Shown: piece after piece, positions 8,152 through 17,351 of the stretch | Layout of the letters: the number at the start of each line of letters is the position of its first letter | Numbering within the stretch: the stretch's first letter is position 1 | Assembly: GCF_902859805.1 (NCBI RefSeq) | Contig: NZ_CADIKC010000011.1 | Coordinates: 186,001 to 250,000 of the forward strand | Length of the DNA stretch: 64,000 nt | Direction of reading: 5' to 3' | DNA from: Paraburkholderia sediminicola | GTDB lineage: Bacteria; Pseudomonadota; Gammaproteobacteria; Burkholderiales; Burkholderiaceae | Program-made: the position numbers and the translations under genes | Notes under the pieces: model-generated | The model's input: only the letters and a program-made list of their open reading frames with translations | Databases searched by the model: none | Told to the model about the DNA's origin: nothing

Positions 8152-10688
8152 CGGACGACCCGCGCCGCCCGTCGCTGATCGATCTCTTCCGCGAAGAAGC
8201 GCGGACCCAGGCACGTGTGCTCAACGACGGCCTGCTCACGCTCGACCGCGCACCGCGCGATGCCGCCGCGCTCGAAGCCTGCATGCGCGCGGCGCATTCG
8301 CTGAAGGGTGCGGCGCGTATCGTTGGTGTGCAGGTGGGTGTCGAGCTCGCGCACGCGATGGAGGATTGCTTCGTCGCGGCGCAGGAAGGTCGCGCCTTGC
8401 TCGATGCGGCCTGGATTGATGAGTTGCTGCGCGGAGTCGATATCGTTGCGCGCATCGGTAATGATGAGGACGAGTCGGCGCGTGATGCGGTCAGCGCGTG
8501 CGTGGCGTCGTTGCAAGCGCGGATGGTGGGTGTGGTGCCGCATGGAATGGCAATGCGAAGGGATGCTGTGCCACCGGTTGCTCCTGGGGCTGCTCGCGAC
8601 GACGGTTCTGCATCTGCACCCAGCATAGCCACCAAACCGCAAACCGCATCGGCCGACTCTGACCAGGACGCTGACGCCGCATTCAATCTGCTAGCCAACG
8701 CCCTGCGCGCCGAAGCAACACCCGCTTCTGCCGCACCGGCCAGCGCGACTGCAAACGCATCCGTGCCCGCCTCGGGAACCTCGTTTGCTCCTGCAAGCGC
8801 GTCCGCCCCTGCGACCCCGTTCGCTTCTTCAAGCACCTTAGCGTCCGCCGCCGCAACCCCGGCCGATCCTGCAAGCGCCTCTGCGCCGTCGACCGCAACC
8901 GCATCCACCTCGCACGAAGCAAACACCCCAGCAACAGACCCCGGCCGCATGCTGCGCGTACGCGCCGACAACCTCGACCGGCTGCTCTCCCTATCCGGCG
9001 AATCACTGGTCGAATCGCGCTGGCTCAAACCCTTCGCGCAATCGATGCTACGCGTCAAACGCGTCCAACGCGACGGCACACGCGCGCTTGATCAGCTACA
9101 CGAAACGCTCGCCGACCTGAAGCTCGACCCGCGCGCGCACGCCGCGCTCGAAGAACTGCGCCGCCTCACAGCAGAATCGCAACACCTGCTCGCCGAGCGC
9201 CTGGCCGATCTGGAAAGCTTCGACCGCCGCTCGACCCATCTGTCGCAACAGCTGTACGACGCCGCACTGCAATGCCGCATGCGCCCCTTCGGCGACGGCA
9301 CCAGCGGTCTCGCGCGCATGGTGCGCGACGTCGCGCGTTCGCTCGGCAAGAAGGTGCGCTGGCAACTGGTCGGTGAATCGACTCAGGTCGACCGCGACAT
9401 TCTCGATCTGCTCGAAGCGCCGCTCGGCCACATGCTGCGCAACGCGATCGACCACGGCATCGAAGCGCCTGCGGTCCGTCTCGCGCGCGGCAAACCCGAG
9501 GAAGGCACGCTTACGCTCGACGCCCGTCACACCGCCGGCGCCCTGCTCATCAGCGTCTCCGACGACGGCGCGGGCATCGATCTCGACGCACTGCGCGCGT
9601 CGATCGTTCACAAGAAGCTGGCGAGTGCGGAAACGGCTGCGCAGCTGTCCGAAACCGAGTTGCTCGAATTCCTCTTGTTGCCCGGCTTCTCGCTGCGAGA
9701 TCAGGTCACCGAGGTGTCGGGCCGTGGCGTCGGACTCGACGCGGTGCACGACGTCGTCAAGCGCGTGCGCGGCACGGTGCGCATCACGCATGAACCCGGT
9801 GTCGGCACACGCGTGCAGTTGCAGTTGCCGCTCACCCTCTCGGTGATTCGCAGCCTGCTCGTCGAAGTCGCGGGCGAGCCGTACGCCGTACCGCTCGCCC
9901 ATGTGAACCGCACGCTGCACGTAAGCCGCGCGGATATCGAATTGCTCGAAGGCCATCAGCACATCGCATTCGACGGCCGCCGCGTCGGCGTCGTCACCGC
10001 GCATCAGATTCTCGACACCGCGCCGCCCGCCAACGAAGGCGATACCGTCAGCCTGATCGTGATCGGCGACGGCGAAGAAACCTACGGCGTGGTGGTCGAT
10101 CGCTTTCTCGGCGAGCGAATGCTGGTCGTGCAGCCGCTCGACCCGCGCCTCGGCAAGATCCGGAACATCACCGCCGGCGCGTTGATGGAAAACGGCGACC
10201 CGGTGCTGATCGCGGATGTCGACGACTGGCTGCGCTCCGTCGAAAGGCTCGTCGCGGGCGGTGATCTGAAACATACGCAGCACGGCGCCACCCTCACCGC
10301 CCGGCGCGTCACGCGACGCGTACTGGTGGTCGACGATTCGCTCACCGTGCGCGAACTCGAACGCAAACTGCTGGCTACGCGCGGCTACGACGTGACGATT
10401 GCCGTCGACGGCATGGACGGCTGGAACGCGGTACGCGGCGAGCGCTTCGACCTCGTGATTACCGACATCGACATGCCGCGCATGGACGGCATCGAACTCG
10501 TCACGCTCATCAAGCGCGATCCGCAACTGCAGTCGCTGCCGGTGATGATCGTCTCGTACAAGGATCGCGAAGAGGATCGCCGCGCCGGCCTGAACGCGGG
10601 CGCGGATTACTATCTGGCGAAAGGCAGTTTCCACGACGAAGCATTGCTCGATGCGGTGCGTGATCTGATCGGCGAAGCTTACGGTTAA
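8148..10688 (+). CDS. wspE: Hybrid CheA-type histidine kinase/response regulator WspE
   Basis: WspE autophosphorylates on receptor signals and passes phosphate to WspR (output) and WspF (adaptation). The 846-residue protein contains an Hpt domain with phospho-acceptor His50 in HSLKGAARIVG, an Ala/Pro/Ser-rich low-complexity linker (about residues 150-265), a dimerisation region starting near MLRVRADNLDRLLSLSGE, a HATPase domain with the N box MLRNAIDHGIEAP (about 428-440) and the G boxes DDGAGID and GRGVGLD, a CheW-like domain, and a C-terminal receiver (VLVVDDSLTVREL; Asp773 in TDIDMPRMDG; later Lys). The start at 8148 overlaps the wspD stop; the frame is open upstream but no start there fits. 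The long linker rich in AS/AP repeats is less regular than its neighbours. Confidence 0.94.
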   Translation: MTDDPRRPSLIDLFREEARTQARVLNDGLLTLDRAPRDAAALEACMRAAHSLKGAARIVGVQVGVELAHAMEDCFVAAQEGRALLDAAWIDELLRGVDIVARIGNDEDESARDAVSACVASLQARMVGVVPHGMAMRRDAVPPVAPGAARDDGSASAPSIATKPQTASADSDQDADAAFNLLANALRAEATPASAAPASATANASVPASGTSFAPASASAPATPFASSSTLASAAATPADPASASAPSTATASTSHEANTPATDPGRMLRVRADNLDRLLSLSGESLVESRWLKPFAQSMLRVKRVQRDGTRALDQLHETLADLKLDPRAHAALEELRRLTAESQHLLAERLADLESFDRRSTHLSQQLYDAALQCRMRPFGDGTSGLARMVRDVARSLGKKVRWQLVGESTQVDRDILDLLEAPLGHMLRNAIDHGIEAPAVRLARGKPEEGTLTLDARHTAGALLISVSDDGAGIDLDALRASIVHKKLASAETAAQLSETELLEFLLLPGFSLRDQVTEVSGRGVGLDAVHDVVKRVRGTVRITHEPGVGTRVQLQLPLTLSVIRSLLVEVAGEPYAVPLAHVNRTLHVSRADIELLEGHQHIAFDGRRVGVVTAHQILDTAPPANEGDTVSLIVIGDGEETYGVVVDRFLGERMLVVQPLDPRLGKIRNITAGALMENGDPVLIADVDDWLRSVERLVAGGDLKHTQHGATLTARRVTRRVLVVDDSLTVRELERKLLATRGYDVTIAVDGMDGWNAVRGERFDLVITDIDMPRMDGIELVTLIKRDPQLQSLPVMIVSYKDREEDRRAGLNAGADYYLAKGSFHDEALLDAVRDLIGEAYG

Positions 10689-10705
10689 ACCCACGGGTAA
10701 AACGG

Positions 10706-11722
10706 ATGAAAATCGGAATCGTCAATGACCTGCCGCTCGCCGTCGAGGCACTGCGCCGCGCGCTTGCGGCACGCCACGACTACGAGGTGCTATGGGTCGC
10801 GCAGGACGGCCAGCAGGCGGTCGATTTCTGCAGCGCGCAGCGGCCCGACATCGTGCTGATGGATCTCGTGATGCCGAACGTCGACGGCATCGAAGCCACG
10901 CGCCGCATCATGGCGAAGGCGCCGTGCGCGATCCTGATCGTGACCGTCGACGTGGGCGCGAACGCGTGGCGCGTCTACGAAGCGATGGGCGCGGGCGCGC
11001 TCGATGCGGTGGATACGCCTTCGCTGAGCGGTCCTGACGCGAACAAAAGTATCGCCACCCTGATTGCCAAGATCGATCGCATCGCCGCACTGGTCACGGA
11101 ACGCAACGCGCCTGGCGCAGCAGCCGCCGCGGCGCCCAGAACCGCGACGAACCGCGATACGCCGCTGGTTGCGATCGGCGCTTCCGCTGGCGGCCCGGCG
11201 GCGCTCGCTACCTTACTCGCCGGCTTGCCGAAGGACTTCCCGGCGGCCATCGTCATCGTCCAGCACGTCGACGCGGCCTTCGCCGCCGGCATGGCCGACT
11301 GGCTGAACCAGCAGTCGGCGCTGCCGGTGCGGATCGCCAATGAAGGCGACCGGCCGCAAGCGGGCATCGTGCTGCTCGCCGCCACCGATGATCATCTCCA
11401 CCTGAAGCTGCCCAACGTGCTCGGTTACACGAACGTGCCGGCGGAAACGCCCTACCGGCCATCCGTCGACGTGTTTTTCCATAGCGTCGTCGCACGCTGG
11501 CCGGCTCGAGCGATCGGCGTGCTGCTGACGGGCATGGGTCGCGACGGCGCAATCGGGCTCAAGGCGATGCGCACCAAGGGCTATCACACAATCGCGCAGG
11601 ACGAAGCGACCTGCGCCGTGTACGGCATGCCGAAGGCGGCCGCGGCGCTCGACGCCGCCGCCGCGATCCTGCCTTTACCCCGTATTGCCGCGGCGCTCAC
11701 TGCCGCCGTCGGCACACGTTAA
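10706..11722 (+). CDS. wspF: Chemotaxis-type protein-glutamate methylesterase WspF (CheB family)
   Basis: WspF removes methyl groups from WspA and thereby damps signalling; loss of WspF in Pseudomonas locks WspR on. The 338-residue protein has an N-terminal receiver with Asp53 in DIVLMDLVMPNVDG, a linker rich in Ala (about residues 132-148), and a CheB esterase domain. The catalytic triad is visible as Ser in IGASAGGPAA, His in IVIVQHVD and Asp in GMGRDGAIG, followed by the conserved GYHTIAQDEATCAVYGMPKAA. It starts 17 bp after wspE. No frameshift or truncation is seen, so this strain is not an obvious wspF mutant. Confidence 0.94.
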   Translation: MKIGIVNDLPLAVEALRRALAARHDYEVLWVAQDGQQAVDFCSAQRPDIVLMDLVMPNVDGIEATRRIMAKAPCAILIVTVDVGANAWRVYEAMGAGALDAVDTPSLSGPDANKSIATLIAKIDRIAALVTERNAPGAAAAAAPRTATNRDTPLVAIGASAGGPAALATLLAGLPKDFPAAIVIVQHVDAAFAAGMADWLNQQSALPVRIANEGDRPQAGIVLLAATDDHLHLKLPNVLGYTNVPAETPYRPSVDVFFHSVVARWPARAIGVLLTGMGRDGAIGLKAMRTKGYHTIAQDEATCAVYGMPKAAAALDAAAAILPLPRIAAALTAAVGTR

Positions 11723-11793
11723 GGCCAGGTAGGCGCACACTAGCCGCACATTAGCCCGCTACGACTCACTGACATTCATTCTGGCTGACCAAT

Positions 11794-12903
11794 ATGGACA
11801 CTCCTAAACCGCTTCAGACCGCCACCGCGCCGGAGCTCGCAGAACAGGACGCGAACGCGCAGGCATACGCGGAAGACGGACCTAATAGCGCCATCGACGA
11901 CGCGTTAGAGCGCATCCTCGGCAATCCGCCCGCGGCAGAGTGCCCGATTATGGTGTTGCTGGTCGACGATCAGGCGATCATCGCCGAGGCGGTTCGCCAG
12001 GCGCTGGCCGACGAAACGAGCGTCGACTTCCATTACTGCGCGTCGCCCGAAGAGGCAGTGCGCTGCGCCGAGGAAACCCGCGCGACGGTGATCCTGCAGG
12101 ACCTCGTCATGCCCGGCACCGACGGCCTCACCCTCGTGCGGCAATACCGGCAGAAACCGGCGACGCGCGATATTCCGATCATCGTGCTGTCGACCAAGGA
12201 AGAGCCGCTCGTGAAAAGCGCGGCCTTCGCCGCCGGCGCCAACGACTACCTCGTGAAGCTGCCGGATCGCATCGAGTTGATCGCGCGGATTCGCTATCAC
12301 TCGCGCTCGTATCTGAACCTGTTGCAGCGCGACGAGGCGTATCAGGCCCTGCGCCAGTCGCAACAGCAGTTACTCGCGACTAATCTGGAGTTGCAGCGTC
12401 TCACGCATTCGGACGGTTTGACCGGTTTGTCGAATCGACGCTACCTCGATCAGTACCTGGCCGCCGAATGGCGTCGCGGCACGCGCGACAAGACGGCCCT
12501 CGGCTTTCTGATGATCGATGTGGATAACTTCAAGGCCTACAACGACACCTACGGACACGTTGCCGGTGACGAAGTGCTCAAGCGCGTCGCGCATACCGTC
12601 GAGTCGTGTCTGGGACGCTCGCCCGATCTCGCGGCCAGGTTTGGCGGCGAAGAGTTCGCGGTGGTGTTGCCGGGAACATCGTCGGGCGGCTTGCGCCTGC
12701 TTGCCGAGAAAATCCGCCTTGCGATCGAAGGGCTCGCGATTCCGCACGCCGGATCGGCGGCGGGCGTCGTGACGATCAGCATCGGCGCGGCGAACATCGT
12801 GCCGTCCGCAACCGAGCCGGTGACAACGTTGATCGAAGCCGCCGACGTCGGACTGTATCGGGCGAAACGCGATGGGAAGAATCAGGTCTCGGTGAGCGGC
12901 TGA
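11794..12903 (+). CDS. wspR: Response regulator diguanylate cyclase WspR
   Basis: WspR is the output of the Wsp system: phosphorylation of its receiver activates synthesis of c-di-GMP from two GTP, promoting attachment and biofilm. The 369-residue protein has a 50-residue N-terminal tail, a receiver domain (VLLVDDQAII; Asp103 in ILQDLVMPGTDG; Lys in YLVKLPDRIE), a coiled-coil stalk (about residues 175-205) and a GGDEF domain with active-site GGEEF at 284-288. The inhibitory I-site is intact as RSPD at 275-278, five residues before GGEEF, so product inhibition is expected. It follows wspF by 71 bp. Its TGA abuts the stop of the convergent E1 gene as TGATCA, with no terminator between them. Confidence 0.95.
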   Translation: MDTPKPLQTATAPELAEQDANAQAYAEDGPNSAIDDALERILGNPPAAECPIMVLLVDDQAIIAEAVRQALADETSVDFHYCASPEEAVRCAEETRATVILQDLVMPGTDGLTLVRQYRQKPATRDIPIIVLSTKEEPLVKSAAFAAGANDYLVKLPDRIELIARIRYHSRSYLNLLQRDEAYQALRQSQQQLLATNLELQRLTHSDGLTGLSNRRYLDQYLAAEWRRGTRDKTALGFLMIDVDNFKAYNDTYGHVAGDEVLKRVAHTVESCLGRSPDLAARFGGEEFAVVLPGTSSGGLRLLAEKIRLAIEGLAIPHAGSAAGVVTISIGAANIVPSATEPVTTLIEAADVGLYRAKRDGKNQVSVSG

Positions 12904-15666
12904 TCAACATTGCCACGAAGCAGCGCCCACGGGCGCATCGCTTCGATACTTGCTGCGTGCTTCGGCCAGCACGCTCGCATCGATTGCGCCTTCGTCTACC
13001 AATGCCTTCAACGCCGCGATCACGATCGACTTGCGGTCCACTTCGAAGAACTCGCGCAAAGCCTGGCGCGTGTCGCTGCGACCGAAGCCGTCCGTGCCGA
13101 GCGTGACATAGTGGCGCGGCACGTAGGCGCGGATCAGTTCGGGCACCGCGCGGACATAATCGGTCGCGGCGATGATCGGGCCGTGCGATGCTTCGAGCGC
13201 TTTCGTGACGTACGGCGCCTCGGTCGGCTCGCCAAGACGCGCGTTTCTCTCCGACGTCATGCCGTCACGCTGCAACTCGGTGAAGCTGGTCACGCTCCAC
13301 ACTGCGGCTTCAATCTGCCAGTCGTCCTTGAGCAACTGCTGCGCCGCGATGACTTCACCGAGAATCGCGCCCGCGCCGAGCAGTTGCACTTGCGCTGAAA
13401 CTTCCGATGCTGCCGCCTGCTCTTGCGCTTGCGCTTGCGCACCAAGCGGATAAATCCCCTTGAGGATACCCTCACGCAGCATCGTCAAATCACCACCCGG
13501 CACCGAAGGCTGCGCGTAGTTCTCGTTCATCACCGTTACGTAATAGAACACGTCGCGTTGTTCTTCGACCATCTCGCGCATGCCCTCGTCGACGATCGCG
13601 GCAACCTCATAAGCGAACGCCGGATCGTATGCGCGGCAGTTCGGAATCGTCGATGCCGCCAGATGGCTCGTGCCGTCCTGATGCTGCAAGCCTTCTCCAC
13701 CGAGCGTCGTCTTGCCCGACGTCGCGCCAATCAGAAAACCTCTCGCGCGCTGATCCGCCGCCGCCCAGATCAGATCGCCGATCCGCTGGAAGCCGAACAT
13801 CGAGTAGTAGATGTAGAACGGCAGCATCGGCAGGTTATGCACGCTGTACGAGGTCGCCGCCGCAATCCACGACGACACCGCGCCCGCTTCCGAAATCCCC
13901 TCTTCGAGAATCTGCCCTTTGGTGTCCTCGCGGTAGTACAGCATCGAGCCGAGGTCTTCTGGCTCGTACAACTGCCCAAGCGGCGAATAGATGCCGACCT
14001 GACGGAACATGTTCGCCATGCCGAAGGTGCGCGCTTCATCGGCCACGATCGGCACCACGCGCGGACCGACTTCGTTGTCCTTGAGCAGCGCGGTCAGCAT
14101 GCGGACCAGCGCCATCGTCGTGGACATCTCGCGGCCGTTCGAGTCCAACGCGAATTGCCCCCAGGAGGACATCGGCGGGACGATCAGCCCCGTCGATGCC
14201 ACTTTCCGCCTTCTGGGCAGATAGCCTCCCAAGGCAGCCCGGCGAGCATGCAGGTATTGCATCTCCGGGCTGTCGTCCGCTGGCTTGTAAAACTTCACCT
14301 GTTCGACGTCCTCATCGGTGAGCGGCAGGCGAAAGCGATCGCGAAACGCCTTGAGGTCGTCGAAGCCGAGTTTCTTTTGCTGATGCGTGGTCATGCGGCC
14401 CTGGCCCGACGTGCCCATGCCGAAGCCCTTCATCGTCTTCGCGAGAATCACCGTCGGCTGGCCGCGATGCGCGAGCGCCTTCGCATACGCCGCGTGCAGC
14501 TTGCGCACGTCGTGGCCGCCACGACGCAGACGGTCGATGTCGTCGTCGCTCAGTTGCGCGGCGAGCGCGGCAAGCTCCGGGTTCTGGCCGAAGAAACGCT
14601 CGCGGTTGTACGCGCCGTCGTTCGCCGAAAAAGTCTGGAACTGGCCGTCGACGGTATGGGCGAACGCGCGCAGCAATGCGCCGGTGCGGTCGCGTGAAAA
14701 CAGCGCGTCCCAATCCGAGCCCCACACCACCTTGATCACATTCCAGCCGGCGCCGATGAAATGCGCTTCGAGTTCGTCGATGATGCGGCCGTTGCTGCGC
14801 ACCGGACCATCCAGGCGCTGCAAATTGCAGTTGATCACGAACACGAGGTTATCGAGCCCCTCGCGCGCCGCAATCGAGAGCGCGCCGGTTGACTCCGGCT
14901 CGTCCATCTCACCGTCGCCGAAGAAGCCCCACACCTTGCGGCCTTCCGTTTGCACAAGGCCGCGATTGGCGAGATAGCGCATGAAGCGCGCCTGGTAAAT
15001 CGCGTTGATCGGGCCGATGCCCATCGAGCCGGTGGGGAATTGCCAAAAATCCGGCATCAGCCACGGATGTGGATACGAGCACAGCCCCGGCCCGCCGATC
15101 TCGCGACGGTAATGCTGAAGATGCTGTTCGGAGAGAAAACCTTCGAGATAAGCCCGCGCGTACACGCCCGGCGACGAATGTGGCTGGAAGTACACGAGGT
15201 CGCCCGTGCCCTCCTCTCCGCCCGGCGCCGCAGCGCGAAAGAAATGGTTGAAGCCCACCTCGAACAGATCCGCCGCCGACGCATAGCTCGCAATATGGCC
15301 GCCAAGTTCGCCGTACGCCTGATTCGCGCGCACCACCATCGCCAGCGCATTCCAGCGCAGCGCGCCGGCCAGACGTTCTTCGAGTTCGAGATTGCCCGGA
15401 TAGCGCGGCTGTTGATCGAACGGGATCGTATTCTGGTACGGCGTGACGTTGGTCCGCGCCGATTCCACACCCAGCGACAGCGCATGGCCCGCAAGCTTGT
15501 CGAACAGAAACTGCGCGCGATCCCGGCCGACATGCGCGACCACGGCGTCGAGCGCTTCCAGCCATTCGGCGGTTTCCTGCGGATCGGCATCTTCCGGCTC
15601 CGCACGCTCCGCGCGCTGGAGATCCAAAGACCGCAACTGCTTGCTACCGCTGGACAAATCCGTCAT
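12904..15666 (-). CDS. Pyruvate dehydrogenase E1-type (AceE family) 2-oxo acid dehydrogenase, MdeB-like
   Basis: A 920-residue homodimeric E1 that would decarboxylate a 2-oxo acid with thiamine diphosphate and acylate a lipoyl E2. The ThDP motif GDGEMDEPE...VINCN (near residues 270-302) and the AceE signatures SYPHPWLMPDFWQFPTGSMG, KTMKGFGMGTSGQGR and LGTDGFGRSDTR are present, and the length matches AceE. No E2 or E3 gene is adjacent, so it must borrow these elsewhere. It lies divergent from an Lrp/AsnC gene, as in the Pseudomonas mdeR-mdeB arrangement, where the MdeB E1 is linked to 2-oxobutyrate from methionine. Pyruvate, 2-oxobutyrate and another 2-oxo acid all remain possible. An Ala/Gln-rich stretch (GAQAQAQEQAAASE) breaks the otherwise conserved C-terminal domain. 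Confidence 0.9.
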   Translation of the reverse strand: MTDLSSGSKQLRSLDLQRAERAEPEDADPQETAEWLEALDAVVAHVGRDRAQFLFDKLAGHALSLGVESARTNVTPYQNTIPFDQQPRYPGNLELEERLAGALRWNALAMVVRANQAYGELGGHIASYASAADLFEVGFNHFFRAAAPGGEEGTGDLVYFQPHSSPGVYARAYLEGFLSEQHLQHYRREIGGPGLCSYPHPWLMPDFWQFPTGSMGIGPINAIYQARFMRYLANRGLVQTEGRKVWGFFGDGEMDEPESTGALSIAAREGLDNLVFVINCNLQRLDGPVRSNGRIIDELEAHFIGAGWNVIKVVWGSDWDALFSRDRTGALLRAFAHTVDGQFQTFSANDGAYNRERFFGQNPELAALAAQLSDDDIDRLRRGGHDVRKLHAAYAKALAHRGQPTVILAKTMKGFGMGTSGQGRMTTHQQKKLGFDDLKAFRDRFRLPLTDEDVEQVKFYKPADDSPEMQYLHARRAALGGYLPRRRKVASTGLIVPPMSSWGQFALDSNGREMSTTMALVRMLTALLKDNEVGPRVVPIVADEARTFGMANMFRQVGIYSPLGQLYEPEDLGSMLYYREDTKGQILEEGISEAGAVSSWIAAATSYSVHNLPMLPFYIYYSMFGFQRIGDLIWAAADQRARGFLIGATSGKTTLGGEGLQHQDGTSHLAASTIPNCRAYDPAFAYEVAAIVDEGMREMVEEQRDVFYYVTVMNENYAQPSVPGGDLTMLREGILKGIYPLGAQAQAQEQAAASEVSAQVQLLGAGAILGEVIAAQQLLKDDWQIEAAVWSVTSFTELQRDGMTSERNARLGEPTEAPYVTKALEASHGPIIAATDYVRAVPELIRAYVPRHYVTLGTDGFGRSDTRQALREFFEVDRKSIVIAALKALVDEGAIDASVLAEARSKYRSDAPVGAASWQC

Positions 15667-15733
15667 GGCACCACTCCCGCATCAACGCGTTCGGCTCAAG
15701 ATCAAGTGAGTCAATGGTAACCACGTGCTCACA

Positions 15734-15750
15734 AAATGAGCATCTCATTT
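15734..15750. promoter_or_regulatory. Perfect inverted repeat, candidate Lrp-family operator
   Basis: AAATGAG-CAT-CTCATTT is a perfect 7-bp inverted repeat with a 3-bp spacer, in the 152-bp divergent region between the E1 gene and the Lrp/AsnC gene. Weak extension (ACA/TGT) continues outside. A second short dyad, ATCCC-N5-GGGAT, lies at about 15758-15772. The position suits autoregulation and control of the E1 gene by the adjacent regulator. Confidence 0.6.
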
Positions 15751-15818
15751 GCTTGTGATCCCGCACTGGGATAGGCTATTTATTCCGGATTTTGCCAACA
15801 CGACAGAATATTTACTCT

Positions 15819-16346
15819 ATGACCACGCCACCCAGACGTCTCGACCGCATCGACATCGGCATCCTGAGCCAGTTGCAGCAGAACGCGCGCATCACCAATG
15901 CGGATCTGGCCCGTTCGGTGAATCTGTCGCCCACGCCCTGCTTCAACCGCGTGCGCGCGCTCGAAAAGCTTGGCCTGTTCAAGCAGCAGGTCACGCTGCT
16001 CAATCCAGAGCCGCTCGGGCTGCGCATCAACGTGTTCATTCAGGTGAGTCTGGAAAAGCAGGTGGAAGACGCGCTGACTCGCTTCGAGCAGGCGATTTCG
16101 GAGCGCCCCGAGGTGATGGAGTGCTATCTGATGACCGGTGACGCCGACTATCTGTTGCGCGTCGTGATGCCGGATATGCAGACGCTGGAGCGCTTCATCG
16201 TCGATCATCTGACGAAGATTCCGGGCATCTCCAACATCCGCTCGAGCTTTGCGCTCAAGCAGGTGCGCTACAAGACGGCCTTGCCGCTGCCGTCGTCGGG
16301 ACTGACGCTAGTCGATCCCGACGACGTTTCAACCGACTGGCGCTAA
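15819..16346 (+). CDS. Lrp/AsnC family transcriptional regulator
   Basis: A 175-residue regulator with an N-terminal winged helix-turn-helix (LDRIDIGILSQLQQNARITNADLARSVNLSPTPCFNRVRALEKLG, about residues 7-50) and a C-terminal RAM ligand-binding domain (CYLMTGDADYLLRVVMPDMQTLERF; GISNIRSSFALKQVRYKTALPL). ATG at 15819 begins MTTPPRRLD, the normal family start; an in-frame ATG 27 bp upstream is less likely. It is divergent from the AceE-type gene across a region carrying a perfect dyad. Members paired with 2-oxo acid dehydrogenase genes (MdeR, BkdR) activate them in response to amino acids, and the same is inferred here. Confidence 0.9.
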   Translation: MTTPPRRLDRIDIGILSQLQQNARITNADLARSVNLSPTPCFNRVRALEKLGLFKQQVTLLNPEPLGLRINVFIQVSLEKQVEDALTRFEQAISERPEVMECYLMTGDADYLLRVVMPDMQTLERFIVDHLTKIPGISNIRSSFALKQVRYKTALPLPSSGLTLVDPDDVSTDWR

Positions 16347-16376
16347 GGGTTCGCGAGGCGAGCTCCTAGCCAGCGA

Positions 16377-17177
16377 TTACCCGCGTGCGTAACGCGCAGC
16401 CGGCAGGCTGCGTGACAGATTCGGCCCCAGATGCTGGCGAGCGGTGTTGAAGCGCTCCCAATCGGCCGCGTCCGGCAAGGACGGAATCGTCACGAGTTCG
16501 TGCTGATCGAGGCCCACGAGCGCGGCGTCTACCATGTCCTCGGCGGTCATCACGATCTCCGACGGCAGATGTTCGACCGCGAGACCGGCGCGGTCCCAGA
16601 ACGCGGTGCTGGTGGCGCCCGGCAGCACAGCTTGCAACTGCACGCCCTTGCCACCCACTTCGTGATGCAGCGACTGCGTCAGGTTCAGCACATAGGCCTT
16701 GGTGCCGCTGTAGGTGCCGTTCAGCAACTCCGGCGAGAGTGCAACGACGGACGAAATATTGATCAGGACGCCATTGCCCCGCTCCACGAAACCCGGCACG
16801 GCTGCGGCCGTCAGGCGCGTCAGCGCTGTCACGTTCAGCTCGATCATGCCGTCGAGGTCGTCGATATTCGAGTCGATCAGCGAAGCCGTCGCGCCGACGC
16901 CCGCGTTGTTGACCAGCATGGTGATGCCGCGGTCGGCGCGCAAACGCTCCTCGATACGCCGCTGGTCGGCCTTGACGGTCAGATCGGCGGCGATGGTCTC
17001 GATATGGCGGCCGGTTTCCGCGCTCAGACGCTCGGCTACGCCCGCCAGACGTTTGACGTCACGCGCCACCAGAATCAGGTCGTAACCGCGCCGCGCGAGG
17101 CGGTCCGCATAAACCGCACCGATGCCCGACGATGCGCCCGTAATCAATGCCGTGCCCTTGTTTGCTTGCGTTGCCAT
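16377..17177 (-). CDS. Short-chain dehydrogenase/reductase (SDR family)
   Basis: A 266-residue classical SDR. It has the dinucleotide-binding TGASSGIG near the N-terminus, Arg residues after the second beta strand (VARDVKRL) that suggest NADP(H), an NNAG motif (MLVNNAGVGA), catalytic Ser in INISSVVAL and the YSGTK Tyr-x3-Lys. The substrate cannot be told from sequence. It is divergent from a GlxA-type regulator across 174 bp, and SDR genes beside such AraC-family regulators are often their targets. It converges on the Lrp gene with only 30 bp between stops and no terminator hairpin. Confidence 0.88.
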   Translation of the reverse strand: MATQANKGTALITGASSGIGAVYADRLARRGYDLILVARDVKRLAGVAERLSAETGRHIETIAADLTVKADQRRIEERLRADRGITMLVNNAGVGATASLIDSNIDDLDGMIELNVTALTRLTAAAVPGFVERGNGVLINISSVVALSPELLNGTYSGTKAYVLNLTQSLHHEVGGKGVQLQAVLPGATSTAFWDRAGLAVEHLPSEIVMTAEDMVDAALVGLDQHELVTIPSLPDAADWERFNTARQHLGPNLSRSLPAARYARG

Positions 17178-17351
17178 GGTGAATCTCCTTGCGGGCTTAG
17201 CGCGTCATGCCTGAGCCCTGATCGATGAATGGGGAAACTGAAACCTCCGCCGCTGCGCCTTTTTTGTGGGCATCGCGGTGTTGACGAGTGAAGTCTAGGC
17301 GCGTAGTCTTTTGTCTCAAATGTCGTATTTACCTCGTTTTAGGACATCGCA

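Noticed and set aside
13423..14697. Long plus-strand open frame (424 codons) opposite the AceE-like gene
   Set aside because: Antisense to a well-conserved protein. Composition is Arg/His-rich, as expected from a GC-rich shadow frame; no domain and no ribosome site.
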